DNA of 64,000 nucleotides. Source: Procambarus clarkii (taxonomy: Eukaryota; Arthropoda; Malacostraca; Decapoda; Cambaridae). Shown here piece after piece: positions 34,831 to 45,600 of this stretch. Location: positions 8,997,330-9,061,329 of the forward strand of contig NC_091209.1 of assembly GCF_040958095.1 (NCBI RefSeq), read 5' to 3'. A program made the translations under genes and the position numbers. Below the pieces are notes generated by a model, which saw only the letters and a program-made list of their open reading frames with translations, made no database searches and had not been told where the DNA came from. Positions within the stretch are counted from its first letter, which is position 1. Each line of letters opens with the position of its first letter.

Positions 34831-36003
34831 CTATTGGCCCATATTTCTTAATGCTAATATACTGGAGCGGAGTCTTGAAGTGGGTAGAATATAGTTGTGC
34901 ATTAATTGGCTGTTGATTGCTGGTGTTGACTTCTTGATGTGTAGTGCCTCGCAGATATCAAGCCGCCTGCTATCGCTGTATCTATCGATGATTTCTGTGT
35001 TTGCTAAGATTTCTCTGGTGATGGTTTGGTTGTGGGAAGAGATTATATGTTCCATAATGGAGCCCTGTTGCTTATGCATCTTTAATCGCCTGGAAAGAGA
35101 TGTTGTTGTCTTGCCTATATACTGAGTTTTTTGAGGCTAACAGTCCCCAAGAGGGCATTTGAAGGCATAGACGACGTTGGTCTCTCTTAAAGTGTTCTGC
35201 TTTGTGTCTGGAGAGTTTCTCATGAGTAGGCTGGCCGTTTTTTTGGTTTTATAGTAAATCGTCAGTTGTATCTTCTGATTTTTGTCTGTAGAGATAACGT
35301 TTCTATTAACAATATCTTTCAGGACCCTTTCCTCCATTTTATGAGCTGTGGAAAAGTTCCTGTAAAATAGTCTAATAGGGGGTATAGGTGTTGTGTTAGT
35401 TGTCTCTTCAGAGGACCGTTGTTGACTAGGACCTGCTTTACCCTAGAGTTCTTCGTCGACTTGCTTCCATCCTGAGCTGTGGCTGAGAGCACGGTCGACA
35501 TAAGCATTAACAACACTCCTCTTGTACCTGTCTGGGCAGTCACTGTTGGCATTTAGGCACATTCCTATGTTTGTTTCCTTAGTGTAGACTGCAGTGTGGA
35601 AACCTCCGCTCCTTTCCATGACTGTTACATCTAGAAAGGGCAGCTTCCCATCCTTCTCCATCTCGTAAGTGACACGCAACATAGAATTATGCTCAAATGC
35701 CTTCTTCAGCTCCTGCAGATGTCTGACATCAGGTACCTGTGTAAAAATGTTATGAACATACCTGCAGTATATGACCAGTTTCAAGTTCATGTCGACTAAG
35801 ACCTTTTGTTCGATGGTACCCATGTAGAAGTTCGCAAACAGGACACGTAGGGGAGAACCCATGGCGACCCCATCTACTTGCTTATACATGTGCCCATTCG
35901 GGCTCAAGAAGGGGGCCTCTTTAGTACAAGCTTTGAGTAGTTCCCTTAGAATGTTTTCTGGTATGTCAAGAGGAGTACAGGCCGGATCACAGGTCGTTCG
36001 ACG
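34831..36003 (-). pseudogene. Penelope-like element polyprotein (RT + GIY-YIG), broken
   Basis: Minus-strand reading gives the second part of a Penelope-type reverse transcriptase: MYKQVDGVAMGSPLRVLFAN (fingers/palm motif), CRYVHNIFTQ at the catalytic box, then KLPFLDVTV. A GIY-YIG endonuclease follows: VVYAFKCPLGDC, a TAG stop, then TQYIGKTTTSLSRRLK, EHIISSHNQ, and an Ile/Asp-rich tail to 34831. Breaks visible are the YVDD box changed to YVHN (two codons), a frameshift near 35450-35550, another near 35337, and a TAG inside the GIY-YIG domain at about 35140. The N-terminal part is absent on this strand. Penelope elements characteristically pair an RT with GIY-YIG, which supports the call. No active product is possible from this copy. 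Confidence 0.88.
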
Positions 36004-36081
36004 TAGAATCACTGTTTACCAACGTATCTGTGGATGAAACAATCAGGATGATAGCGGACAGAGTGTATCGTGATCCGGCCT

Positions 36082-36085
<4 letters not shown>
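36004..36085 (+). pseudogene. Penelope-like RT fragment in opposite orientation
   Basis: The plus strand reads SLFTNVSVDETIRMIADRVY and then RDPACT. This is the stretch that should directly precede the DPACTPLDIPENI start of the minus-strand body. The two pieces overlap by DPACT and face away from each other, so the element is inverted at this junction. It ends in a (TA)n tract at 36086. Confidence 0.75.

Positions 36086-36118
<33 letters not shown>
36086..36118. repeat. (TA)n microsatellite
   Basis: Pure AT dinucleotide at the right edge of the inverted RT fragment. Confidence 0.95.
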
Positions 36119-36122
<4 letters not shown>

Positions 36123-36123
36123 A

Positions 36124-36320
36124 AATATATATTATTAAATATGACCGAAAAAGTAAGATTAATAATTCTAACACGAATTTTCTCAATCTTTCGTACATTA
36201 TGCTTCACTGTTGGAGGTAAATCAAAAATCACTTCTCCAAAATTCATTTTTATTTCTAGTCTGACGCGACACGGGCGCGTTTCGTAAAACTTATTACATT
36301 TTCAAAGACTTCACAAATTA
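36124..36320 (-). mobile_element. Penelope-like element terminal repeat, copy B
   Basis: Minus-strand terminal repeat with an open start MNFGEVIFDLPPTVKHNVRK continuing to IEKIRVRIINLTFSVIFNN, then AT repeats. It is an inverted near-identical copy of 36600-36860. In the region before 36345, aattattgcacaa words are duplicated in inverted form. Confidence 0.75.
36256..36311 (-). ncRNA. Degenerate hammerhead-like fold, copy B
   Basis: Same order of stems as copy A. Stem I is agtct/agact, core 1 is ttgaaaa, stem II is gtaa/ttac, core 2 is gaaa, stem III is cgcg/cgcg with a 7-base loop, and the cleavage triplet is gtc. Confidence 0.35.
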
Positions 36321-36344
36321 TTGCACAAAGTTGTGCAATAATTG

Positions 36345-36860
36345 GCTGCAATAATACAGCCAATTATTGCACAACTATATTCTACCCACCTCAAGACTCC
36401 GCTCCAATATAGAAGCATCAAGAAATATGGACCAATAGGTTTTCTACAAACACTTCTATTCAATACCCATTGTTTCTGTTCTGTCTTGTGTTGATACTTT
36501 TAATACCCTATTAATATCCTCTAGTGTTCTGTCTTGTGTTAATGCCACATCATCCTTCCCACCTCACTCAAATGTAATGCCACATCACCCTTCCCACCTC
36601 ACTCAAATGTAGATATAAAATCAGGGAAACGCAAGTTCTAATCAGTTGTGTATTTGTGAAGTCTTTGAAAATGTAATAAGTTTTACGAAACGCGCCCGTG
36701 TCGCGTCAGACTAGAAATAAAAATGAATTTTGGAGAAGTGATTTTTGATTTACCTCCAACAGTGAAGCATAATGTACGAAAGATTGAGAAAATTCGTGTT
36801 AGAATTATTAATCTTACTTTTTCGGTCATATTTAATAATATATGTCTACAGGAAAGACTG
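36345..36860 (+). mobile_element. Penelope-like element 3' end with terminal repeat, copy C
   Basis: On the plus strand the end of the GIY-YIG frame is visible (QLLHNYILPTSRLRSNIEAS), parallel to the C-terminus at 34840-34920. A 3' region with a catcayccttcccacctcac duplication follows (36545-36608). The terminal repeat then starts at about 36655 and has an intact MNFGEVIFDLPPTVKHNVRK at 36723. It is therefore a 5'-truncated element in the opposite orientation to 34831-36003. Confidence 0.75.
36659..36713 (+). ncRNA. Degenerate hammerhead-like fold, copy C
   Basis: Sequence identical to copy B but on the plus strand: agtct, ttgaaaa, gtaa...ttac, gaaa, cgcgcccgtgtcgcg, tc, agact. Confidence 0.35.
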
Positions 36861-36873
36861 CTACCAAAATATA

Positions 36874-36875
<2 letters not shown>

Positions 36876-36946
<71 letters not shown>
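36876..36946. repeat. (TA)n microsatellite
   Basis: About 70 bp of AT dinucleotide between the Penelope-like terminal repeat and a TIR element. Confidence 0.96.
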
Positions 36947-36948
<2 letters not shown>

Positions 36949-36949
<1 letters not shown>

Positions 36950-37309
36950 CGTACCTAGTAGCCAGAACGCACTTTTTGGCCTACTATGCAAGGCCCGATT
37001 TGCCTAATAAGCCAAGTTTTCCTGAATTAATATATTTTCTCTAATTATTTTCTTATGAAATGATAAAGCTACCCATTTCATTATGTATGAGGTCAATTTT
37101 TTTTATTTGAGTTAAAATTAACGTAGATATATGACCGAACCTAACCAACCCTACCTAACCTAACCTATCTTTATAGGTTAGGTAGCCGAAAAAGTTAGGT
37201 TAGGTAGGTTAGGTAGTCGAAAAACAATTAATTCATGGATACATGGCTTATTAGGCAAATCGGGCCTTGCATAGTAGGCTGAGAAGTGCGTTCTGGCTAC
37301 TAGGTACGA
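36949..37309. mobile_element. MITE-like element with ~70-bp terminal inverted repeats
   Basis: The left end tcgtacctagtagccagaac continues to gcatagtaggc-type sequence. It is mirrored at the right end by gttctggctactaggtacga. Inverse copies of ggcttattaggcaaatcggg are also present in both arms. The inner part has cctaacctaac/gttaggttagg words that extend the foldback. Both sides are TA-rich, so a TA target duplication cannot be resolved. Confidence 0.8.
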
Positions 37310-37310
37310 C

Positions 37311-37432
37311 ATATATATATAAAATTATATATATATATATATGTGTGTGTATATATATATATATGTGTATATATATATATGTGTATATATATATATATAT
37401 GTGTATATATATATATATATATATGTGTGTGT
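37311..37432. repeat. Compound (TA)n/(TG)n microsatellite
   Basis: AT runs separated by short GTGTGT blocks in a quasi-regular spacing. Confidence 0.95.
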
Positions 37433-37706
37433 CGGAAAATCCGACACCATTTAATATATCATACAGATAATAGCTGTATTGTATAAACAAGTAACCCATA
37501 GAAAACGTAACTTGTAGTGGAATTACCGTCTAAAGAAAACGGGATATCATCACCACATACTATTATAATTCACCAGCTATTCTGCTGGGAATTATTCTTA
37601 AATACATTAGTCTTTGGACTTTACCATCATAAAACATCTCATATAAATTAACTTAATTATCAGTATTAAAGTAGAGTAAATGTGACCCTTCTATCACTTT
37701 CTGAAA

Positions 37707-37905
37707 TCTGGACAATGTAAGCCAGGCGTCAGTGAGGAAGGAGGGGCAGCCATTGTTGTGTCACATCCGAGACACGTGGAGCAAATTCGGCTCCTATCAT
37801 ATCTGGACAATGTCGGCCAGGCGTCAATAGTATGGAGTGTTAGTCGCAGCCATTGTTGAGACTAGACCAGAGGCTCACACGGGAGCAAATTCGGCTCCTG
37901 TTAAT
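37707..37905 (+). repeat. Imperfect direct repeat, two ~95-100-bp copies
   Basis: Each copy has tctggacaatgt, gccaggcgtca, gcagccattgttg and gagcaaattcggctcct in the same order. The second copy carries a short insertion. Confidence 0.8.
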
Positions 37906-38044
37906 TTACTTGGACGTAGTGTTATGGAAACCAGAAGTGTACCATTATCAACACGCTGTCTACAAATCAAGTTAAGTGTTCTTTCCGAAACCCATTATCT
38001 TTCATTTGTGGCCATTAATGTCATTATATAGGGTGACCCGGTTA

Positions 38045-38315
38045 GAGCACGACATAATTAGTAATTAAAATGTAGATATAAATAAATCGGAGATGTGTAA
38101 GTTCTATTCAGTTGTGTATGTGTAAACTAAAGTCTTTGAAAATGTAATAAGTTTTACGAAACGAGCTCAAGTGTCGCGTCAGACTAGAAATAAAAATGAA
38201 TTTTGGAGAATTGATTTTTGAATTACCATCAACAGTGAAAAGAAACGTACGAAAGATCGAGAAAATTCGTGTTAGAATTATTAATCTTACTTTTTCGGTC
38301 ATATTTAATAAAATA
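38045..38315 (+). mobile_element. Penelope-like element terminal repeat, copy D
   Basis: Plus-strand terminal repeat with start MNFGELIFELPSTVKRNVRK at 38196 and continuation to FSVIFNK, then an AT/GT microsatellite (38316-38368). No RT or endonuclease sequence is attached. From 38369 to 38520 nothing is recognised. Confidence 0.75.
38130..38187 (+). ncRNA. Degenerate hammerhead-like fold, copy D
   Basis: Same architecture, with stem I agtct/agact, core ttgaaaa and gaaa. Stem III here is cgag...cgcg with one mismatch, so this is the most decayed copy. Confidence 0.28.
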
Positions 38316-38316
38316 A

Positions 38317-38348
<32 letters not shown>

Positions 38349-38525
38349 ATATTATGTATATATATAATGCCTGCACCTATTTATTATAACCCTAAAACAT
38401 ACTAACCTATTGTAATTGATCCGAGTTGTGGGTCCTCAAGGTGGCACTGGAATGGGCACTAATAGGCACCTGTCCCATTGCCCGGTTCACCTTCCTCAGG
38501 ATCCTGTCTCGGCTTGGTGGAGAGA

Positions 38526-38672
38526 GGTGTGTGAGGGGGGTCCAGGAAGGTGTGTGAGGAGGGTCTAGGAGGGTTGAGGAAGGTGTGTGAGGAGGGTCTA
38601 GGAGGGTTGAGGAAGGTGTGTGAGGAGGGTCTAGGAGGGTTGAGGAAGGTGTGTGAGGAGGGTCTAGGAGGG
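38526..38672. repeat. 33-bp tandem repeat, about four copies
   Basis: Units of ggtgtgtgaggagggtctag plus gagggttgaggaa in direct repetition. The following 38673-39230 shows no clear feature; a 75-codon minus-strand frame there has no motif. Confidence 0.92.
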
Positions 38673-39232
38673 GGTAGTCGGTGTCAGCCTCACAGCTGAT
38701 GCAGGGAGGCCAACACGATCTTTCACTTGATATTACTCTTCTTTGCGCTTAAGCGCCTTTCCTTTGCTGATAAAGACGGCGACCGAGTGCCAGATTTGCT
38801 GCTCTTCTGACACTTCCTCTTTGTCATTGTGCAGTAGACGCAACAATGCGCTATTCCAGGAGCGAGAATGGAGGGCGCGTCGACAGTCCTCAATAGGACA
38901 CACGAGGTGACTGAGGGCTGGTACCTCGCTCATCCCTACTAGGGATGAGAAGGTTGCCAATGAGTGTATATTTACTCTTCATACATAGTTATTTACGACG
39001 TTATTACGAAAAATTTGACGTTTAGAACGTACGACGCAATACCTTTGGCGCGCCACAGTCGCGGGGCACCGGATTCTGCACAATTACGCATGCAAATGTG
39101 CCATAAATACGTAAATTTATATCGTAAAATAATTCTGATTGCACCAGAGTATTGCCAGAACTACGTAGTATTTTTTAAATATTTAAAAATGTTACGATTG
39201 TTTCCCGATTTTTTTTCGTACGTACACCCCCT

Positions 39233-39291
39233 TGAGACGAGGTGATTTCGGGGCTTAGCGACCCCGCAGCCCGGTCATCGACCAGGCCTCC
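39233..39291 (-). mobile_element. SINE family A/B tail remnant
   Basis: Minus-strand match to the common SINE tail (gaggcctggtcgatgaccgg, ccccgaaatcacctc). It ends about 190 bp before the start codon of the dehydrogenase gene, within its likely 5' flank. Confidence 0.7.
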
Positions 39292-39479
39292 AAGCTTTCA
39301 ACAGTTTCCTCGTGTCTTATATTCTTGTATCTCTTCTTGCAGAGTCGACATTAGATCTGGATACCCAGAGGACGAGCACCGGCCTTTCACTGTATTCTTT
39401 GATAATGCTTTATTTTTAAACTTGCTTGGCTCTGTATCCTTGCCTGTAGACCCAGGTTACAGTAACCTTTAAAAAAAAA

Positions 39480-39624
39480 ATGATTTGGGTTTTATGGGTG
39501 GCGTTGACCACTACAGCGGCCGTAGGCTTGGCTGTAAGGCTAGGCTACAGGTACCAGTCTGGCCGGTGTTCCTCTCGCAGGAAACTCTTGGGACAAACTG
39601 TCATCATCACCGGAGCTTCAGCCG
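39480..39624 (+). CDS. Dehydrogenase exon 1
   Basis: 145 nt encoding the membrane anchor and TGASA. It ends in phase 1 before gtaggt. Alternative donor gtaaaa four bases later would break the TGxxxGIG motif, so the first is preferred. Confidence 0.88.
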
Positions 39625-42600
39625 GTAGGTAAAACTTGTAAACATTTCGCTGACATAAAGATGGCGCATTATTTATGGTTGGGGGAAAAAATTGGAAAGG
39701 GTTTTTGTTTTAAGATTTAGATTTTTTGTGGGACAAATGTTTTGTAATAAATGTACTAGTTATTGTTGGCTGCAGTTCAGGTCTGTCATTTATAATACTA
39801 AACGAGCAAAATCACTGTATTTATCCTCTTGATTATATAGGTTGTTTATCAAAGAATTCCATAACCCATAGCGCCCTCGGATTTTTTCCACACATTCGAT
39901 GGTGCTACATAGCCTTCTCAGTTTGGTGCCATCTTTTGATAATTACTTACATAACCCATAACTAGTGAATGTGGAGACTATTGCATATGCGGTGAGATTC
40001 TTTAAAATAATTAGCTGATTGAAATAAAACTAACCATTATAAGGTTCCTTCCTGGCAGGCATCGGGAAGGAAACTGCACGAGACCTTGCAAGACGAGGAG
40101 CCCGTGTCATCCTCGCCTGCAGGAACACTAACAAGGCACAAAAGGTTGCAGGTATTTTAATAATTATTTCGTAATAATTATTTTATATTGTCCAGTTTAG
40201 TGTTGATGTGGAGAAAGACACGGTTCTCACCGGTTGTTTTGCTCCGTAGTGGGTCAACACCTCGTATTTTACTCTTGTCGGGCACTGACTCGACAATAAA
40301 CTATTGGAGCTTTGCTTTGGTTAACCAGTGTAATAGCTGTACATAATTCAATATTTATATTTGTATGGGAACCAGTTTGTAATGTGACATTTGATCTTGT
40401 TTGTAGTAGTAGTGTTCCCGCCTTGATGTGCATGACAATCATTAGAGGCGGGAACGCTGTGGGATGACATTCATGTGACTGCCATCCCATAGCTTCGTCC
40501 AATGTCACACTTTCAGACGACATCATAAGGACTACAGGTAACAGGAAGGTGGAGGTCCGCCAGCTGGATACTTCTGATCTATCCTCGGTCAGAAAGTTTG
40601 CTGAAGACATCCTTGCTACAGAGAAGGCTCTTCATGTCCTGGTAAGGCACAAGTTTACCCTACTTATGTGTTGGCCTCGTTTGGTTTACAGATGGATAAA
40701 ATATTATTCTAAATTTGATTAGTTCATTGTTTCAAAATTTCATAAAATTTATCTAACGGTTGTTATATATATTTTGGAATGTTAGTGTATCTATAAATGA
40801 ACAATGTACGAAAATCCTACATTGAATACCTACCTATGTTCTATAAAACTGCTTGGCCATGTAATCAAAAGGCCCCATAGAGAATAAATCAAAGTAATAA
40901 TAGTTAAAGTGAAGCTCCCTGTTAAAGTAGATGGGGTGGGGAAATCTACCAGTGAATAATCAATATTTTAATTATCTTCAATGGATTATTTGTTTCAATT
41001 ATTTGTTTCTTCAAAGCGGACTATATTGTTTTAATATTTAAGATAACTGATAAACTTTCACTTCACACACTTGGGGGGAGGCTTTAAATTATATTATGTA
41101 ATCATACCGTAATTAAACAGTAGATCTAATGAACAAATCCACAAGGGCCGTGACGAGGATTCGAAGCTACATCCGAAAGCTTCCCAGACGCTTCCTTAAT
41201 CGACTGAGCTACGACATGGTTAAAAAAAAAAAAAAAAAGAGTTGAAACCAGAAGTTCTACTGAATCATGTCGTAGCTCAGTCGATTAAGGCAGCGCCTGG
41301 GATGCTCTCGAACTTAGGTTCGAATCCCTTGTGGATTTGTTCATTTGATGCATCACGCTATTGTGATTTGTGTGTAATGCAGTAGATCTTAACTGTTATT
41401 CTACTGTAATGGTTAGTAATAATTTAGAACAGTGTCTGTTTCTGTAGTGTGTAAGCTGGTTATCCAAGAGTAGACGCTCTTAGGCACCTGCAGGACAGGT
41501 GTTAGTCCATACTGGACAGGTGTTAGTCCATAGAGGACGGGTATGAGTGGCGTCCTCGTGGTCATGGGATGTTCCAGCTCTGTTAATTTCTCCAGTAATC
41601 ACAAATTACCTGCCGAAATGTTACATCGTTACAAATGCCACTAACAGATATAATACAATTATGACACGAGGAATAATTAATTATAATTAATTCAATCTTA
41701 CCCATTTGGGTGTTGTTTTCCTGCTGCATAACGACTGCACATTAAGAAATAATTGGCCAATAAATCTAATATGTGAATAACCGAACATAGGCTATTTGTA
41801 GTCGGTTAAGTTATTTTTAGTCCTATCTTGTTTAGCAAGGGAGCACACTAATTATTAGACTCGGGGGGAATCGACTCGCTGTGGCTGGTTCCTTTAGTCT
41901 TTGACCAACGACACAACAATGACTTCTTCCCCGGAACTGATGGTGATAACTGCGCAACTCCGCCAGAATAAATTTGGTGCACAACCATGGATCACGGTTG
42001 ACGCCTCTTTCAGCTCCGGGTTTTTGATGGTTACTCCCCTCCTTGCCCAGGGATGTCTCCCCAGAATGGTTCTTAATGGGTTTTATTGATAATTGGAAGG
42101 AGGTAATTGTAATTAATTTGATAACTGATAATTTAGTACAGTATATTTGTTAGTTTGTCACGACCATTGGGTTTAGTATTAATTATATGGGTGTCAAATT
42201 TATTATTGCGACGTGGCAATATAATCTCTTTCTGGAACGAATTTGCAACATATACAATTTTGTTCTAGTGACTAAAGTATTTAATTTATATTTGAATTAA
42301 TACAAAACGGCAGCATTTTATTTTTTGCCTATTGTATTAGAATTTATGATTAATATGGGAAATTTCCCGCAGATGGCTAGTCCGGCACCAGACACGGGAC
42401 ATGAGAACGTGTCTGTTAAAGTGCGTTTATTGAGCCAATAAAATACATCTCAAAGGGATAGAGTAACTTTGGCTATTTCTACCATCCTTAGCGTGTCTTG
42501 GGGGTGAAACCTCAGCTTCACTCTCTAAACAGACGGTGGTGTTTGTGCACTACTCTAAATGTGTGTGCTGGCGTGCATGACATAATGGGCTCCTTCACCT

Positions 42601-45600
42601 CCATTATGGCGGACTGATTCTATTGGATGAAAAATCCACTGCAGTGTAGAATAATCACAAGAAATTTAGAAATTTATATAGCTGAGATGGGATTAACGAG
42701 AATTTGGCCTTTTGTTGATAAGGACGGGCTATTGAAATATATGGTTGGTGTTCCAATGCTTCGGAATAATGTTGTTGTGAAATTTGAGATGTCATCCTCG
42801 GCATTTGTGAGAAACGGTAGCATTCTTAAACTATGGGAGAGTGGAGAATGATTGTATGAATATTCTATAGAAATGTCAAATGGCTGTTAAACAATAGAAC
42901 AGTAACACTGGAATTTGTTTCTTCTCGCTGTTGGGGCTAGCAGCCTTAATCACACTTGAATACTCCTCAATTCTGTATAGTCTCCTAGGTTCCATGATTA
43001 TTTTAGTCTACCTACATGCACAAAATATTTCTTGTCTGATGGCACCACTACTACTACTACTACCCTTGATGTTTTCACTTGCATAAATGCATTAAGATGG
43101 TTGATTAGGATGTCATCTTTCATTCCACATAGTCCAGCCATTGAAGCCTTTTTTCCAGAGAGGTGGCCGACCCCCCCCCCCACCACGTTTTTTCCAGGGA
43201 GGTGGCCGACCCCCCCACCCCGTTTTTTCCAGGGAGGTGGCCGACCCCCTTCCCCCCGATTTTTCCAGGGAGGTGGCCGACCCCCCTCCCCCCGTTTTTT
43301 CCAGGGAGGTGGCCGACCCCCCGTTTTTTCCAGGGAGGTGGCCGACCCCCCGTTTTTTCCAGGGAGGTACGGCCGACCCCCCCCCGTTTTTTCCAGGGAG
43401 GTGGCCGACCCCCCCCCCCCCCCCCCGTTTTTTCCAGGGAGGTACGGCCGACCCCTCGTTTTTTTCCAGGGAGGTACGGCCGACCCCCCCGTTTTTTTCC
43501 AGGGAGGTACGGCCGACCCCCCCGTTTTTTTCCAGGGAGGTACGGCCGACCCCCCGTTTTTTTCCAGGGAGGTACGGCCGACCCCCTGTTTTTTCCAGGG
43601 AGGTACGGCCAACCCCCCCGTTTTTTTCCAGGGAGATACGGCCGACCCCTCGTTTTTTTCCAGGGAGGTACGGCCGACCCCCCGTTTTTTTCCAGGGAGG
43701 TACGGCCGACCCCTCGTTTTTTTCCAGGGAGATACGGCCGACCCCTCGTTTTTTTCCAGGGAGGTACGGCCGGCCCCCTGTTTTTTCCAGGGAGGTACGG
43801 CCAACCCCCCGTTTTTTCCAGGGAGATACGGCCGACCCCCCGTTTTTTCCAGGGAGGTGGGCGACCCCCCCCCCCCGTTTTTTCCAGGGAGGTGGGCGAC
43901 ACCCCCCCGTATTTTCCAGGGAGGTGGCCGACCCCCCCCCCGTTTTTTCCTGGGAGGTGGCCGACCCCCCCCCCCTCGTTTTTTCCAGGGAGGTACGGCC
44001 GACCCCCCGTTTTTTTCCAGGGAGGTGGCCGACCCCCCCCCCCCGTTTTTTCCAGGGAGGTGGCCGACTTCCCCCCCCCGTTTTTTCCAGGGAGGTGGCC
44101 GACTTCCCCCCCCCGTTTTTTCCAGGGAGGTGGCCGACCCCCCCCCCGTTTTTTCCAGGGAGGTGGCCGACCCCCCCCCCGTTTTTTCCAGGGAGGTACG
44201 GCTGACCCCCCCCCGTTTTTTTCCAGGGAGGTACGGCCGACCCCCCCCCGTTTTTTTCCAGGGAGGTACGGCCGACCCCCCCGTTTTTTTCCAGGGAGGT
44301 ACGGCCGACCCCCCGTTTTTTTCCAGGGAGGTGGCCGACCCCCCGTTTTTTTCCAGGGAGGTGGCCGACCCCCCCCCCCGTTTTATCCAGGGAGGGAGGT
44401 GGCCGACCCCCCCCCCCGTTTTTTTCCAGGGAGGTGGCCGACCTCCCCCCCCCCCGTTTTTTCCAGGGAGGTGGCCGACCCCCCCACCCCCCGTTTTTTC
44501 CAGGGAGGTGGCCGACCCCCCCACCCCCCGTTTTTTCCAGGGAGGTGGCCGACCCCCCCCCCCCCGTTTTTTCCAGGGAGGTACGGCCGACCCCCCCCCC
44601 GTTTTTTTCCAGGGAGGTACGGCCGACTCCCCCCCCGTTTTTTCCAGGGAGGTACGGCCGACCCCCCCCACCCCCCGTTTTTTCCAGGGAGGTGGCCGAC
44701 CCCCCCCCCCCGTTTTTTCGAGGGAGGTACGGCCGACCCCCCCCCCCCCCGTTTTTTCCAGGGAGGTGGCCGACCCCCCCCCCCCCGTTTTTTCCAGGGA
44801 GGTGGCCGACCCCCCCCCCCCGTTTTTTCCAGGGAGGTGGCCGACCCCCCCCCCCCCCGTTTTTTCCAGGGAGGTGGCCGACCCCCCCCCCCCCGTTTTT
44901 TTCCAGGGAGGTGGCCGACCGCCCAACTGCTTCGTCACGTGTTGAATGGAGCGCTGACAGTCCAGGGTGAGGACGTGTTGCCTGGTTGAGGTGCGAGTCT
45001 GCTGGTAGGTGTGGCTGGGTTGAGCATACGCTGTCGTAAAGTAGAGACCCGAGTGTGGCTGGTGGTGTGGGGTCTTTTTGATCCACGTAGACAGGATTTG
45101 AGTTTGAGCCCTATCGACTAAGCTATTGTGTGCACTGTATTGGGGGACGTGCTGTGCCCCAGTCTCGTTTGAATTCGGCATTTAATAGCTTGGAGAGAAT
45201 TAGCAAAATATAAGGATGTCGGTGTCGTCCAAAACTTGGAGGTCGTTTTAAGGTGCTCCCCTTGCCGTCACTTGTGGGCGTGGTAAAGATTTCGGATATT
45301 AGGAAAGAGACTTCTTAAGCGTTGGTGAGTGATTCGCCTGTTGAGACGACGTGATAGTGTTTTGCCTCGGTTTGGTACTGTTTACAGTGCGTAGGCAAAT
45401 ACACGTCGGGCCTGGTGGTAGAGTCGTTAAACGGAAACTGCGCTGTTCATATGCAGTTCTCGAGAAGTGTTTCGTCATCTGTGATGGTGATGGGTTATTA
45501 CCTGCAGAGTGTATAGTATGAAACCCTTGCACCTGTTTCAAATGCAGGTTTCCTGGATATCTGGCTGTATTTTGTGGTGCGGGACTTGGCGATGGCATCA

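Noticed and set aside
38733-38960. A 75-codon minus-strand frame with Cys and Lys/Glu-rich end
   Set aside because: No motif, no splice context and no repeat homology; too short to support.
42627-42851. A 74-codon frame in intron 3
   Set aside because: Random length, no recognised motif and no exon-like boundaries.
43000-45181. Long proline/phenylalanine or glycine/lysine-rich frames of 600-700 codons
   Set aside because: Derived from the intron 3 minisatellite; open in several frames on both strands and located inside an intron.
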